DNA of 64,000 nucleotides, taken from positions 310,001 to 374,000 of the forward strand of contig CAJIZF010000001.1 of the NCBI GenBank assembly GCA_905181835.1. Reading direction: 5' to 3'. Every line of letters begins with the position of its first letter. The first letter of the stretch is position 1. The notes beneath the pieces are model-generated. The model did not search any database. It was not told where the DNA came from and worked only from the letters and a program-made list of their open reading frames with translations. Shown one piece after another: positions 39,838 to 49,284 of this stretch. The translations under genes and the position numbers were made by a program. This DNA is from an uncultured Flavobacteriaceae bacterium. Lineage in GTDB: Bacteria > Bacteroidota > Bacteroidia > Flavobacteriales > Flavobacteriaceae.

Positions 39838-40587
39838 ATGGCTAATAAAACCGATAAGAATTCATATACCATACTGTTCGCTATTGTTATGGTTGTAATA
39901 GTTGGTTCTCTTCTAGCTGGATTTGCTAGTGGATTAAAGCCAAGAATTAAAGCAAACGAGAAATTTGAAAAACAACAAAATATCTTGTATGCCATGGGTA
40001 TAAATAACAATGAAGGTACCGGAGATGTTGCTTTTATTTCGACTGATAACGTCGCAGAAGTTTTTAATAAATATATAACCAAACAGTTAGTTGTTCAAGG
40101 AGATCAAGCTACTGAAAATGACTTAGCTTATTTAATTGACATTAAAAAAGAAAGTACTAAAGCAAAAAGTGGTGATTATCAAAGAAGATTACCGTTGTTT
40201 ATTGGTCAAAAAGACGGTTCAGAGTTATATATCATGCCAGTTCGAGGGAAAGGGTTATGGGATGCAATTTGGGGCTTTGTTGCAGTTGATAAAGAAATGA
40301 TTGTTCAAGGGGTATATTTTGATCATAAAGGAGAAACACCGGGTCTTGGAGCCGAAATAAAACAACGTTATTTTATGGATGATTTTGTGGGAGAGCAACT
40401 ATTAGAAAAAGGTGCTTTTCAGGGGATTAAAGTTGCCAAAGGAAATAATGATCCTAAAAATTTGATAAAAGATGATTATGAAGTGGATGCACTTGCAGGG
40501 GCAACGATTACAGGTGATGGAGTATCGGTAATGTTAAAAAAGGACCTTGCTATGTATGTTCCTTATTTAAAAACTTTAAATAATTAA
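39838..40587 (+). CDS. nqrC: Na+-NQR subunit C
   Basis: FMN-carrying subunit with one N-terminal membrane helix (about residues 10-30) and a periplasmic FMN-binding domain. 249 residues. The flavinylation site reads DALAGATIT near residue 220, the Thr expected to take FMN from ApbE. Starts two bases after the nqrB stop. Confidence 0.94.
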   Translation: MANKTDKNSYTILFAIVMVVIVGSLLAGFASGLKPRIKANEKFEKQQNILYAMGINNNEGTGDVAFISTDNVAEVFNKYITKQLVVQGDQATENDLAYLIDIKKESTKAKSGDYQRRLPLFIGQKDGSELYIMPVRGKGLWDAIWGFVAVDKEMIVQGVYFDHKGETPGLGAEIKQRYFMDDFVGEQLLEKGAFQGIKVAKGNNDPKNLIKDDYEVDALAGATITGDGVSVMLKKDLAMYVPYLKTLNN

Positions 40588-40590
40588 CCA

Positions 40591-41238
40591 ATGGGATTAC
40601 TTTCAAAAAAAGATGCGAAATTAATTAAGGATCCATTATCGGATGATAATCCAATTACGATTCAAGTATTAGGAATTTGTTCTGCACTTGCAATTACTGC
40701 TCAACTAAAGCCTTCAATTGTAATGGCAGTTTCTGTAATTTTTGTTTTAGGAATGGGTAACGTGGTAATTTCTTTAATGCGTAACATTATTCCTTCAAAA
40801 ATTAGAATTATTGTACAACTTATCGTTGTAGCTACTTTAGTAATTATTGTAGATCAAGTATTAAAGGCTTTCGCTTATTCATTAAGTAAAGAACTCTCGG
40901 TTTTTATCGGATTGATTATTACAAACTGTATTATCATGGGGCGTTTTGAAGCTTTTGCGCTGGGCAATGGTCCTTGGCGTTCCTTTTTAGATGGTATTGG
41001 TAACGCACTAGGTTACGGAGTGATACTTATTATCGTTGGATTTTTTAGAGAGCTATTAGGATCTGGAACCTTGTTTGGAATAAAAGTATTGGGAGACTCT
41101 GTAGAAAAAACGGGACTTTATGCAATTGGATATGAAAATAACGGATTTATGGTACTGCCTCCAATGGCATTAATTGTGGTAGGTATCATTATTTGGGTAC
41201 AACGAAGTAAAAATAAAGCATTAATTGAAGAAAACTAA
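40591..41238 (+). CDS. nqrD: Na+-NQR subunit D
   Basis: Integral membrane subunit of the NqrD/RnfE family, 215 residues with about six helices. Seen: NPITIQVLGICSALAIT, the GLIITNCIIMGRFEAFA half-repeat with its conserved Cys, and SFLDGIGNALGYG. Confidence 0.94.
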   Translation: MGLLSKKDAKLIKDPLSDDNPITIQVLGICSALAITAQLKPSIVMAVSVIFVLGMGNVVISLMRNIIPSKIRIIVQLIVVATLVIIVDQVLKAFAYSLSKELSVFIGLIITNCIIMGRFEAFALGNGPWRSFLDGIGNALGYGVILIIVGFFRELLGSGTLFGIKVLGDSVEKTGLYAIGYENNGFMVLPPMALIVVGIIIWVQRSKNKALIEEN

Positions 41239-41281
41239 GAATGCACCATTCTTGTATTTTTTTACAATAAAATTATAAAAT

Positions 41282-42046
41282 ATGTTAGAGCACATAGAAT
41301 TATTTTTTAAATCTATTTTCGTAGATAATATGGTATTTGCATACTTTTTAGGTATGTGTTCATACTTAGCAGTATCTAAAAAAGTTAGCACTGCAGTAGG
41401 TTTAGGAGCTGCTGTTATTTTTGTACTTACCGTAACTGTTCCTTTAAATTGGTTTTTAGATCAATATATTTTACAACCAGGAGCCTTAGCATGGATTGAT
41501 GGTAATAGAGATACACCAGAATTGAGTGTTTATGCAGATTATGATTTAAGCTTTTTATCGTTTATCTTATTTATTGCAACCATAGCCACTATGGTTCAAC
41601 TAGTTGAAATTATCGTAGAAAAATTTTCACCTTCTTTATACAACTCTTTGGGTATTTTTCTTCCATTAATAGCTGTAAACTGTGCTATTTTAGGAGGTTC
41701 TTTATTTATGCAGTCTAGAGAAATTGAAACTGCTGGATTAGCTCTAAACTATGGGTTCAGTTCCGGGATTGGTTGGTTTTTAGCTATAGTAGCCATAGCA
41801 GCAATTAGAGAGAAAATACGCTACAGTAATGTGCCTGCTCCCCTAAGAGGTTTAGGAATTACATTTATCATAACCGGGTTAATGGCAATTGGATTTATGA
41901 GTTTTGGAGGAATGCTAACTGGTAGTGGCGATACAGCAACGTCTCCAGTAGAAGAAACAACTGAAAAAGTAGAAGAACAACAAACAACAATAGAAAAAGA
42001 AGTAGAAGCAACTCAAACAGTTGTTGTTTCAGAATTAAAAAAATAA
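41282..42046 (+). CDS. nqrE: Na+-NQR subunit E with extended C-terminus
   Basis: Integral subunit of the NqrE/RnfA family. Seen: [38 protein letters not shown] with the Cys proposed to bind iron, and the C-terminal helix GFMSFGGML. At 254 residues it is longer than the about 200 usual: there is a periplasmic loop around residues 65-85 and a tail of about 40 residues rich in Glu, Thr and Val ([19 protein letters not shown]) after the last helix, probably cytoplasmic or periplasmic and disordered. Confidence 0.94.
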   Translation: MLEHIELFFKSIFVDNMVFAYFLGMCSYLAVSKKVSTAVGLGAAVIFVLTVTVPLNWFLDQYILQPGALAWIDGNRDTPELSVYADYDLSFLSFILFIATIATMVQLVEIIVEKFSPSLYNSLGIFLPLIAVNCAILGGSLFMQSREIETAGLALNYGFSSGIGWFLAIVAIAAIREKIRYSNVPAPLRGLGITFIITGLMAIGFMSFGGMLTGSGDTATSPVEETTEKVEEQQTTIEKEVEATQTVVVSELKK

Positions 42047-42050
42047 TACT

Positions 42051-43361
42051 ATGTTTTTAGCACCAAGTATAACAGGAGTAGTAATAGCAACCGTTGTCGC
42101 TTTTTTAGTGTTGACACTTTTATTGGTAGCTTTATTACTATTTACAAAACAAAAATTATCACCATCGGGCCCCGTAAAAATTACTATCAATGGTGAAAAA
42201 GAAATAGAAGTTGCGAGTGGGGGAACCCTTTTAACAACCCTAGGAGCTAATAAAATATTTTTACCATCTGCTTGTGGTGGAGGTGGAACTTGTATTCAAT
42301 GCGAATGCCACGTATTGGAAGGTGGAGGAGAAGCTTTACCAACAGAAACACCCCATTTTAGTAGAAAAGAATTAAAAGATGGTGCACGTCTTTCTTGTCA
42401 GGTAAAGGTGAAACAAGATATGAATATCACCATACCTGAAGAGGTTTTTGGTATCAAAAAGTGGGAAGCAACGGTCGTAAGAAATTATAATGTAGCTTCT
42501 TTTATTAAGGAGTTTGTAGTAGAAATTCCTGAAGACATGGGTTATAAAGCTGGTGGTTATATACAAATTGAAATTCCAAAAGGAGAGGTTAAATTTTCCG
42601 ACATGGATATTACTGCTCACCCCGAAGAACACGATTCAGCTGATAAGTTTAAAGCTGAATGGGATAAGTTTAAATTATGGCCTTTAGTCATGAAGAATAA
42701 TGAAACCGTTGAGCGAGCTTATTCGATGGCATCTTTTCCTGCAGAAGGAAGAGAAATCATGCTTAATGTACGTATTGCTACCCCTCCTTTTGATAGAGCA
42801 AAAGGTGGTTGGATGGAGGTTAATCCAGGAATAGCCTCGTCGTATATTTTTAATCAAAAGAAAGGAGATAAGGTAACTATCTCTGGACCTTACGGTGAAT
42901 TTTTTATCAACGAATCTGACTCTGAAATGTTATATATTGGTGGTGGAGCAGGAATGGCTCCAATGCGGTCACATTTGTACCATTTATTTAGAACCTTAAA
43001 AACCAATAGAAAAGTTACTTATTGGTATGGAGGTCGTTCAAAAGCAGAATTGTTTTATATTGAACACTTTAAAGCCTTAGAGAGAGATTTTCCAAACTTC
43101 AAATTTTATTTAGCATTATCAGAACCTTTAGATAAAGATAATTGGAAAGTAAAAAAAGATATTAATGATTCAGATGGCGACGGTTTTGTTGGATTTATTC
43201 ATAACTGTGTAATTGATAATTATCTAAATCATCATGAAAGTCCTGAGGATATCGAACTTTATTTTTGTGGACCCCCTCTTATGAATGTTGCCGTTCAAAA
43301 AATGGGAGAAGATTTTGGTATACCTGATGAAAATATTCGTTTTGATGACTTTGGCGGATAA
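42051..43361 (+). CDS. nqrF: Na+-NQR subunit F, NADH-oxidising
   Basis: Electron entry subunit: one N-terminal membrane helix, a 2Fe-2S ferredoxin domain (CGGGGTCIQCECHV with a later Cys in ARLSCQV), an FAD-binding domain (RAYSMASFP) and an NADH domain (IGGGAGMAPMRSHL, FCGPPLMNVAV). 436 residues; ends in FDDFGG as NqrF proteins do. Confidence 0.96.
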   Translation: MFLAPSITGVVIATVVAFLVLTLLLVALLLFTKQKLSPSGPVKITINGEKEIEVASGGTLLTTLGANKIFLPSACGGGGTCIQCECHVLEGGGEALPTETPHFSRKELKDGARLSCQVKVKQDMNITIPEEVFGIKKWEATVVRNYNVASFIKEFVVEIPEDMGYKAGGYIQIEIPKGEVKFSDMDITAHPEEHDSADKFKAEWDKFKLWPLVMKNNETVERAYSMASFPAEGREIMLNVRIATPPFDRAKGGWMEVNPGIASSYIFNQKKGDKVTISGPYGEFFINESDSEMLYIGGGAGMAPMRSHLYHLFRTLKTNRKVTYWYGGRSKAELFYIEHFKALERDFPNFKFYLALSEPLDKDNWKVKKDINDSDGDGFVGFIHNCVIDNYLNHHESPEDIELYFCGPPLMNVAVQKMGEDFGIPDENIRFDDFGG

Positions 43362-43370
43362 TTAAAGCCC

Positions 43371-43733
43371 ATGACAAAAAAGCTTAACAAACAAGAATCT
43401 CGAAATCTGGCTATGAATATAGTAGGAGCGGAACTAGAGAAAGAAGGTTATGAGTTTTTAGCCATCAAATCAGATTTAAAAAAAAACCCTCAGTTTGTTG
43501 TCATTAAAGACAAAATCACTTCTTTTGTTTTGGTAAGGGCAGTTTCAAATTCAGAAGAGCTTTATGATTATCGTAATATTACTACGCAACCAATTTTAGA
43601 ACACTCAGCACAATTTAAGGCAAAAGTTTATTATGCTGGTGTTTGGCTGGGGCACGGATCAGATATAAATAAACCCATTATCAACGGTGAAGATTATTCA
43701 TACGTATATTCTGGTTTAACAGAAATTTCATGA
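43371..43733 (+). CDS. Small conserved-looking protein in the nqr operon
   Basis: 120 residues, soluble, mixed charge, no signal peptide or membrane helix. It has a His at EHSAQFKAKVYYAGVWLG and a C-terminal YVYSGLTEIS. It sits 9 bases after nqrF and overlaps apbE by four bases (ATGA), so it is almost certainly co-expressed with the NQR pump. I recall such proteins being labelled as NQR-associated in flavobacteria; its function is unknown. It is not NqrM, which is a short cysteine-rich protein. Confidence 0.75.
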   Translation: MTKKLNKQESRNLAMNIVGAELEKEGYEFLAIKSDLKKNPQFVVIKDKITSFVLVRAVSNSEELYDYRNITTQPILEHSAQFKAKVYYAGVWLGHGSDINKPIINGEDYSYVYSGLTEIS

Positions 43734-44737
43734 GTAAATTAGTTTATTTTGTGTTATTTACAATGCTTATTTCTTGTGGAGAAAAACCCTTAGAAAAAAC
43801 AATTGTTCGAGGACAAGCATTTGGAACTACCTTTTCTATCCAGGCATATACCAATCAGAATCTTGATTTAGAAAAGGGAATTGATTCTATTTTAAATTTA
43901 GTGAACAAATCAGTAAGTACTTACTTGCCAGATAGTGATATTTCAAAAATTAATCGTGGGGATACTTCAGTGATCGTTGATCAAATTTTTATTGATAATT
44001 TTATTTTGTCATCAGAAGTCTATCAAAAAACAGATGGCTATTTTGATCCTACGATAGGAGTTTTAAGAAACGCCTATGGATTTGGTGATATAAAACCTCT
44101 TAAAGTAATTGATGATAAGGCTCTGGATTCCATGCTAACTTATGTTGGATTTCACAAAGTAAAATTGACCGAAGAGTCAAAAATATGGAAAGAATATCCT
44201 GAAATTTATTTTGATTTTAACGCTGTTGCAAAAGGATATGGCATTGACTTAATTGGAGACTATTTGGTTTCAAATAAAATTCAAAACTTTCTGATAGAAT
44301 TGGGAGGCGAGTTATTAGCCAAAGGTGTTAACCTCAAGAAAAATAAAACATGGGTAGTTGGAATAGAAAATTCCTTTTCAACTATGAACGACAGGTCTTA
44401 TTCGACGAGTATCATGTTGAAAGATATTGGTATGGCAACTTCTGGTAATTATCGGAAATTTAGAGTGGATTCTATTTCAAAAAAAAGATATGTTCACACT
44501 TTAAATCCACTCACGGGATCTGCTGAAAAAAGTAATATAACGAGTGCGACGGTTCTTGCCTCTACATGTGCAAAAGCAGATGCATATGCTACTTCATTTA
44601 TGGCTTTAGGATTTGAAAAATCTGTAGAATTAATTAATGAGTTAGATGATATAGAGGTCTATCTCACCTATAACGACCAAGATAATATTCAACAATTTTT
44701 TGTCACGGAAGGTATGAAGAAAATAATACTAGATTAA
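43730..44737 (+). CDS. apbE: FAD:protein FMN transferase (lipoprotein)
   Basis: Transfers FMN from FAD to the Thr of NqrB and NqrC outside the cytoplasm. 335 residues; signal peptide ending LFTMLISC gives a lipobox (Cys about residue 16). Seen: RGQAFGTTFSIQAY, STYLPDSDISKIN, DFNAVAKGYGID, LIELGGEL and HTLNPLTG, all ApbE signatures. Overlaps the convergent methyltransferase stop by four bases. Confidence 0.94.
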   Translation: MSKLVYFVLFTMLISCGEKPLEKTIVRGQAFGTTFSIQAYTNQNLDLEKGIDSILNLVNKSVSTYLPDSDISKINRGDTSVIVDQIFIDNFILSSEVYQKTDGYFDPTIGVLRNAYGFGDIKPLKVIDDKALDSMLTYVGFHKVKLTEESKIWKEYPEIYFDFNAVAKGYGIDLIGDYLVSNKIQNFLIELGGELLAKGVNLKKNKTWVVGIENSFSTMNDRSYSTSIMLKDIGMATSGNYRKFRVDSISKKRYVHTLNPLTGSAEKSNITSATVLASTCAKADAYATSFMALGFEKSVELINELDDIEVYLTYNDQDNIQQFFVTEGMKKIILD

Positions 44738-45501
44738 AACTTTCTACAAACTGGGATGAGTTCACCCTGCGCTAGCCTGTATTTATCAATCTCTTTTTTG
44801 GTTAATTTTTTTGTATAGTCAATAGCAGCAACATTAAAACCAATTTCTCTAAGTTTATCAAAATAATCTCTTCCATAAACTCGGACATGATCGTATTGAC
44901 CAAATATTATTGCACGTTCTTTTGGATCTGTTACACTATCGTCCTCAAAAGTAAATTCTCTTGATAAATCTTGTGGAATTTGAAAAATACCAATCCCATT
45001 TGGAGCCAACACACGAAATAATTCACTCATAGCTTTATTGTCGTCTGGAATATGTTCTAATACGTGATTACAAAAAATATAATCAAATTCATTATCTTTA
45101 AATGGAAGATTGCAAATATCTGCTTTTACGTCAGCTAAAGGCGAAACCAAATCGGTGGTTGTATAGTCTATTTTTTTTATTTTTTTAAATTGATTAAAGA
45201 AAGCTTGTTCGGGAGCAAAATGAAGAACTTTTTTTTTAGTTGCTGAAAAAAAATCGGTTTCATTTTTTAGATAAATCCAAAATAAACGATGTCTTTCTAG
45301 TGAAAAAGTGCCTGGAGCTAACACGTTTTTTCTTATTTTTTGATAACCGTAAGGTAAAAATTTACGGTACGATTTACCATCAATAGGGTCCGTATATTTG
45401 GTGCCTTTTAGAAATAAAGCGATAATTGGTCTCAACCAATTACTTAATTTGATAAGTTGAGGTCTTGGGATTGTATTTAATATTTTAGAGACGATGACCA
45501 C
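44734..45501 (-). CDS. Class I SAM-dependent methyltransferase
   Basis: 255 residues. The Rossmann SAM motif reads VLHFAPEQAFF; the DYIFCNHVLEHIPDD and LAPNGIGIFQIPQDL segments match methyltransferase domain 11. The GTG start immediately follows the map stop codon. Substrate unknown; an N-terminal hydrophobic stretch of about 20 residues (LSNWLRPIIALFL) could associate with the membrane. The conserved neighbourhood gives no firm hint. Confidence 0.82.
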   Translation of the reverse strand: MVIVSKILNTIPRPQLIKLSNWLRPIIALFLKGTKYTDPIDGKSYRKFLPYGYQKIRKNVLAPGTFSLERHRLFWIYLKNETDFFSATKKKVLHFAPEQAFFNQFKKIKKIDYTTTDLVSPLADVKADICNLPFKDNEFDYIFCNHVLEHIPDDNKAMSELFRVLAPNGIGIFQIPQDLSREFTFEDDSVTDPKERAIIFGQYDHVRVYGRDYFDKLREIGFNVAAIDYTKKLTKKEIDKYRLAQGELIPVCRKF

Positions 45502-46311
45502 TTAATTATCAAATCTAAATTCATTTTCTTCATTACTTTTAATACCTAGCGCTTCATAGATATAGTCAAAAGTTGATAAAAGCTTTGGTTTTCCATCCAC
45601 GATAGCCACATCGTGCTCAAAGTGTGCACTTGGCTTTCTATCTTTAGTTAAAATAGTCCAGCCATCGGATAATTGTTCTATACGTTTGGTTCCAAGGTTA
45701 ATCATAGGTTCAATAGCTACAGTCATACCTTCAATAAATTTCTTTCCTCTACCTCGTCTTCCGTAGTTTGGCATTTCTGGATCTTCGTGCATCGTTTTAC
45801 CGATACCGTGACCTACTAATTCTCGAACTATGCCATAACCTTCTGCTTCACAGTATTGTTGAATGGCATAACCAACGTCACCAGTTCGTTTCCCGACTTT
45901 TAGTTCTCTTATTCCAACATATAAAGATTCTTTGGTAATTCGCAGTAATTTTTCAACTTCAGAGGTAATTTCACCTACTGCAAAGGTATATGCATGGTCT
46001 CCATAAAATTCATTTTTTATAGCACCACAGTCTATAGAAATAATATCTCCCTCTTTTAGGGGAGTGTCATTAGGGATTCCATGAACTACTTGGGCATTTG
46101 GACTCATACATAAAGTGTTGGGAAAATCATAGAGACCTAGAAACCCTGGAATGGCTCCCTGCTCTCTTATGAAATCCTCTGCAAGTTTATCTAAATAAAG
46201 TGTTGTGACTCCGGGCTTAACCTCACTAGCTAACATTCCTAGTGTCCTAGAAACAACCAAAGCAGCTTCACGCATTAATTCTATTTCTTCTAAAGTCTTT
46301 GCTATGATCAT
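45502..46311 (-). CDS. map: Methionine aminopeptidase, type I
   Basis: Removes the initiator methionine. 269 residues with dimetal ligands D-x10-D (ISIDCGAIKNEFYGDHAYTF), LVGHGIGKTMHEDPEMPNYG, AIEPMINLG and the final Glu/His segment FEHDVAIV. No N-terminal zinc finger, typical of type Ia. The downstream methyltransferase starts directly after. Confidence 0.96.
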   Translation of the reverse strand: MIIAKTLEEIELMREAALVVSRTLGMLASEVKPGVTTLYLDKLAEDFIREQGAIPGFLGLYDFPNTLCMSPNAQVVHGIPNDTPLKEGDIISIDCGAIKNEFYGDHAYTFAVGEITSEVEKLLRITKESLYVGIRELKVGKRTGDVGYAIQQYCEAEGYGIVRELVGHGIGKTMHEDPEMPNYGRRGRGKKFIEGMTVAIEPMINLGTKRIEQLSDGWTILTKDRKPSAHFEHDVAIVDGKPKLLSTFDYIYEALGIKSNEENEFRFDN

Positions 46312-46334
46312 AATTATATTACCGTACTAAATGA

Positions 46335-46917
46335 TTATTCTTCGTAAGAATGTTTGTATCCCGACTCGTTTAAAATAGCTAAAATATCTTTTTCTAATGT
46401 TTTTTGTGCTAATTCGACATATCGGCCTATCTCTTTTTCGTTTTTATAAAAAATTATAGTAGGTACATATTCTATATTAAACCCTTCTTCCAGCTTATCT
46501 GGAGTATCTTTCTCTTGAGAAACAGCGATGACTTCTAATTTTGTGATATCGTAATCCGTTTGATTTAAAATTTTATAAAAAGCAGGAACCTCTCTTTGAC
46601 TGTCGCTACACCAGGTTCCCCATAAACACTTTTATTCTTACTTCTTTAATTTCTTTATTGATTTCTTTTATGGTCAACGTATCGAGTTGATGAGCTTTAT
46701 AGTTTTCTTGATACCATTCTATAAAATCATCTCCATTTAAACCTTCTTTATTTATATTTCCAATTAACATCATAGTTTCGTCAATAGTATCAAGAATAAT
46801 TTTATTTATTTCTTGTTTAGCTATAGTATCCATTGTTATATCTTTTTCTTTTTTTGAAACTTGTTGACATGCGATTAGAATAACAAAGACTAAAAGTGTT
46901 AGTAATTTTTTTTTCAT
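46335..46917 (-). CDS. Thioredoxin-family lipoprotein with frame break
   Basis: The N-terminal frame (46606-46917) gives a lipoprotein signal ending VILIACQQ and a helical region. After ATGGGG the second frame continues as GTWCSDSQREVPAFYKIL, EVIAVSQEKDTPD and VPTIIFYKNEKEIGR, ending GYKHSYEE at 46335. Removing one C from the run 46618-46621 joins them to 193 residues. The thioredoxin site is C-S-D-S, so only the first Cys is present. Lies between gpmI (two bases upstream) and map. Confidence 0.8.
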
Positions 46918-46919
46918 AA

Positions 46920-48437
46920 TTAATTAATTAGTGATTTTTGAGACATTGCTGTAGGTTTTTTTATTCCCATTAATTCAAGTATCGTTGGAGCAATATCTCC
47001 TAGGACACCATTTTTTATTGGAATATAATTTTTGTCAATCAGTATGACAGGAACTGGATTTGTGGTGTGCGCTGTGTTTGGAGATCCATCATGATTAATC
47101 ATCACCTCGCAATTACCATGATCCGCCAAAAGTAGGGTTGTATAACCATTTTCTAATGCAGTTTCAATGACTTTTTTTGTACAATCATCTATAGTCTCAC
47201 AAGCTTTTACTGCAGCCTCCATGACTCCTGTATGACCTACCATGTCTGTATTCGCAAAATTTAAACAGATGAAGTGCGCCGACTTATTTTCTATTTCTGG
47301 TAAAATTTTATCTCTAACATTTAAAGCACTCATTTCTGGTTTTAAATCGTAAGTCGCTACTTTTGGAGATGGACATAAAATTCTACGCTCTCCTTTAAAT
47401 TCTTTTTCTCTTCCACCTGAAAAGAAAAATGTAACGTGGGGATATTTTTCAGTCTCCGCAATTCGTATTTGTTTTTTTTTATTTTTTTCTAAGATCTCAC
47501 CGAGGGTTTCTTGTAGATCTTCTTTGTTGTAAATAACCTTAATATTTTGAAAAGTCTGATCATAATTAGTTAGAGTAACAAAATATAGTGAAAGTGGATT
47601 CATTTCAAATTCTGAAAAAGAATTTTGAGATAAAACTTGAGTTAGTTGTCTTCCTCTGTCAGTTCTAAAATTAAAAAAAATAACCACATCATCTTTTTCT
47701 ATCGTAGCAATTGGTTCGTTGTTTTCAGTATTTAAGATAGGCTCAATAAATTCATCTGTGAGTCCATTAACATAACTGTTTTCAATTGTTTCAATAATAT
47801 CAGTAGTTTTTTCTCCAATTCCGTTAACTAATAAGTCGTACGATTTTTTAACTCTTTCCCAACGCTTATCTCGATCCATAGCATAATATCTTCCAATCAC
47901 AGATGCAATTTTACCAGAAGTTTTGTCCAGATGGTCTTGTAATTCTTTAATGAAGCTAACTCCAGATTTAGGATCCACATCACGTCCATCTGTAAATGCG
48001 TGCACATACAGATTGTCTAATCCCTCGTTGTGTGCAGCGCTGATTAGACCCTTTAAATGATTAATATGAGAATGAACCCCTCCATTAGATAGTAAGCCTA
48101 AAAAATGAATTTTTTTCTGATATTTTTTTGCATAATTAAAAGCTTGCTTTAAAACAGGTTCTTTTTTCAGGGTATCTTGTTCGATAGCCAAATTGACCTT
48201 TGCTAAATCTTGATAGACGATACGTCCCGCACCTAAATTCATGTGTCCAACTTCACTATTTCCCATCTGTCCCTCAGGCAATCCAACGTTCAATCCGTCT
48301 GTTCTAACTTCTGCGTTAGGGTAATTTTTATAAAGAGAATCTATAAATGGAGTATTTGCTTGTGCGATAGCAGAGACTTTGGGGTCTTGAGTTATACCCC
48401 AGCCATCAAGAATTAATAAAAGTACTTTTTTATTCAT
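46920..48437 (-). CDS. gpmI: 2,3-bisphosphoglycerate-independent phosphoglycerate mutase
   Basis: Interconverts 3- and 2-phosphoglycerate in glycolysis using two metal ions. 505 residues; seen: LLILDGWGITQDP, the catalytic-Ser segment MGNSEVGHMNLGAGR (about residue 62), HAFTDGRDVDPKSG, NFANTDMVGHTG and LLADHGNCEVM. Precedes the thioredoxin-like lipoprotein gene. Confidence 0.96.
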   Translation of the reverse strand: MNKKVLLLILDGWGITQDPKVSAIAQANTPFIDSLYKNYPNAEVRTDGLNVGLPEGQMGNSEVGHMNLGAGRIVYQDLAKVNLAIEQDTLKKEPVLKQAFNYAKKYQKKIHFLGLLSNGGVHSHINHLKGLISAAHNEGLDNLYVHAFTDGRDVDPKSGVSFIKELQDHLDKTSGKIASVIGRYYAMDRDKRWERVKKSYDLLVNGIGEKTTDIIETIENSYVNGLTDEFIEPILNTENNEPIATIEKDDVVIFFNFRTDRGRQLTQVLSQNSFSEFEMNPLSLYFVTLTNYDQTFQNIKVIYNKEDLQETLGEILEKNKKKQIRIAETEKYPHVTFFFSGGREKEFKGERRILCPSPKVATYDLKPEMSALNVRDKILPEIENKSAHFICLNFANTDMVGHTGVMEAAVKACETIDDCTKKVIETALENGYTTLLLADHGNCEVMINHDGSPNTAHTTNPVPVILIDKNYIPIKNGVLGDIAPTILELMGIKKPTAMSQKSLIN

Positions 48438-48520
48438 AACGTTATTTGATCTTGCAAAGATAAAAACAATAAATGGGAGGTATCATTTATAAATTAGAAT
48501 TTTATTCTAAAACTCTATAA

Positions 48521-49250
48521 CTAAAGTAGTTTTGGGTTAATATCTAATATGTTTTCATGATAGTATTTTTGGATAAAATCGTCTGAAAAAAAAGAAGCCC
48601 CTTCAACGTTTTCTGTTGTTAATATATCTTTTAAGTTAAGTTTTTTAAAACTTTGAAGCATGGGTATGGAAACAGGTGCAAAACTATAATGCCAGGGCTC
48701 ATGTTTAAAACCTTTTCGAGAATCACTCTGAGTATACACCTCAATAAAACCGTAGGACTCAGCATAAATATCCATCCATTCCTTAAGTTTGCAATAGGGG
48801 CCAATACCATAGAAATGTTCTTCCTCTAAAACACTTTCTGGTTTTGGAAAATTAGCATCAATTAAATCCAAGTCTGTTCCCCAATGATGTCTAGAAGTAC
48901 CTGGTATGGTGGAGTATTCAATTATTTTTTCAATTGCTTTTCCAGGAGTCATCCCTTGATTGGTAAATTTTATATACTTATTTTCAAATAGTTGTTTTTG
49001 TTTTTCAAAACTTCTGTAAGAAGAAACTATTTCGATATTAATTCCATCTTTATAGGCATGTTCTTTCATTTTTTCAAAAGCAAATTTCACCTCTTTATGC
49101 ATTTTTGAATTTCCAATTATATCTGGATTTCCTTTTCCAATTAATTGATCTCGTGTAAAAAATTCTTGTGAGTACATGAATGAACTTAAGACTAAAAGTA
49201 AACACCATCTGAACAAAAAAAAATATTTTATTGAAGGAGTTTTGATTCAT
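48521..49250 (-). CDS. M15/VanY-type D,D-peptidase; start probably obscured by an indel
   Basis: Predicted zinc carboxypeptidase trimming peptidoglycan stems in the periplasm. Motifs: SSYRSFEKQKQLF, SRHHWGTDLDLID and EPWHYSF. The clean frame opens only at a TTG at 49216. If one T is removed from the nine-T run (plus A9 at 49215-49223), an ATG at 49250 gives MNQNSFNKIFFLFRWCLLLV and a normal signal peptide ending MYSQ, 242 residues in all. Without that change the 231-residue frame still has a hydrophobic start. Function call is firm; the start is not. Confidence 0.82.
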
Positions 49251-49284
49251 TAAATAAAATAATTAAAGTTTAAAAAATGGCTAA

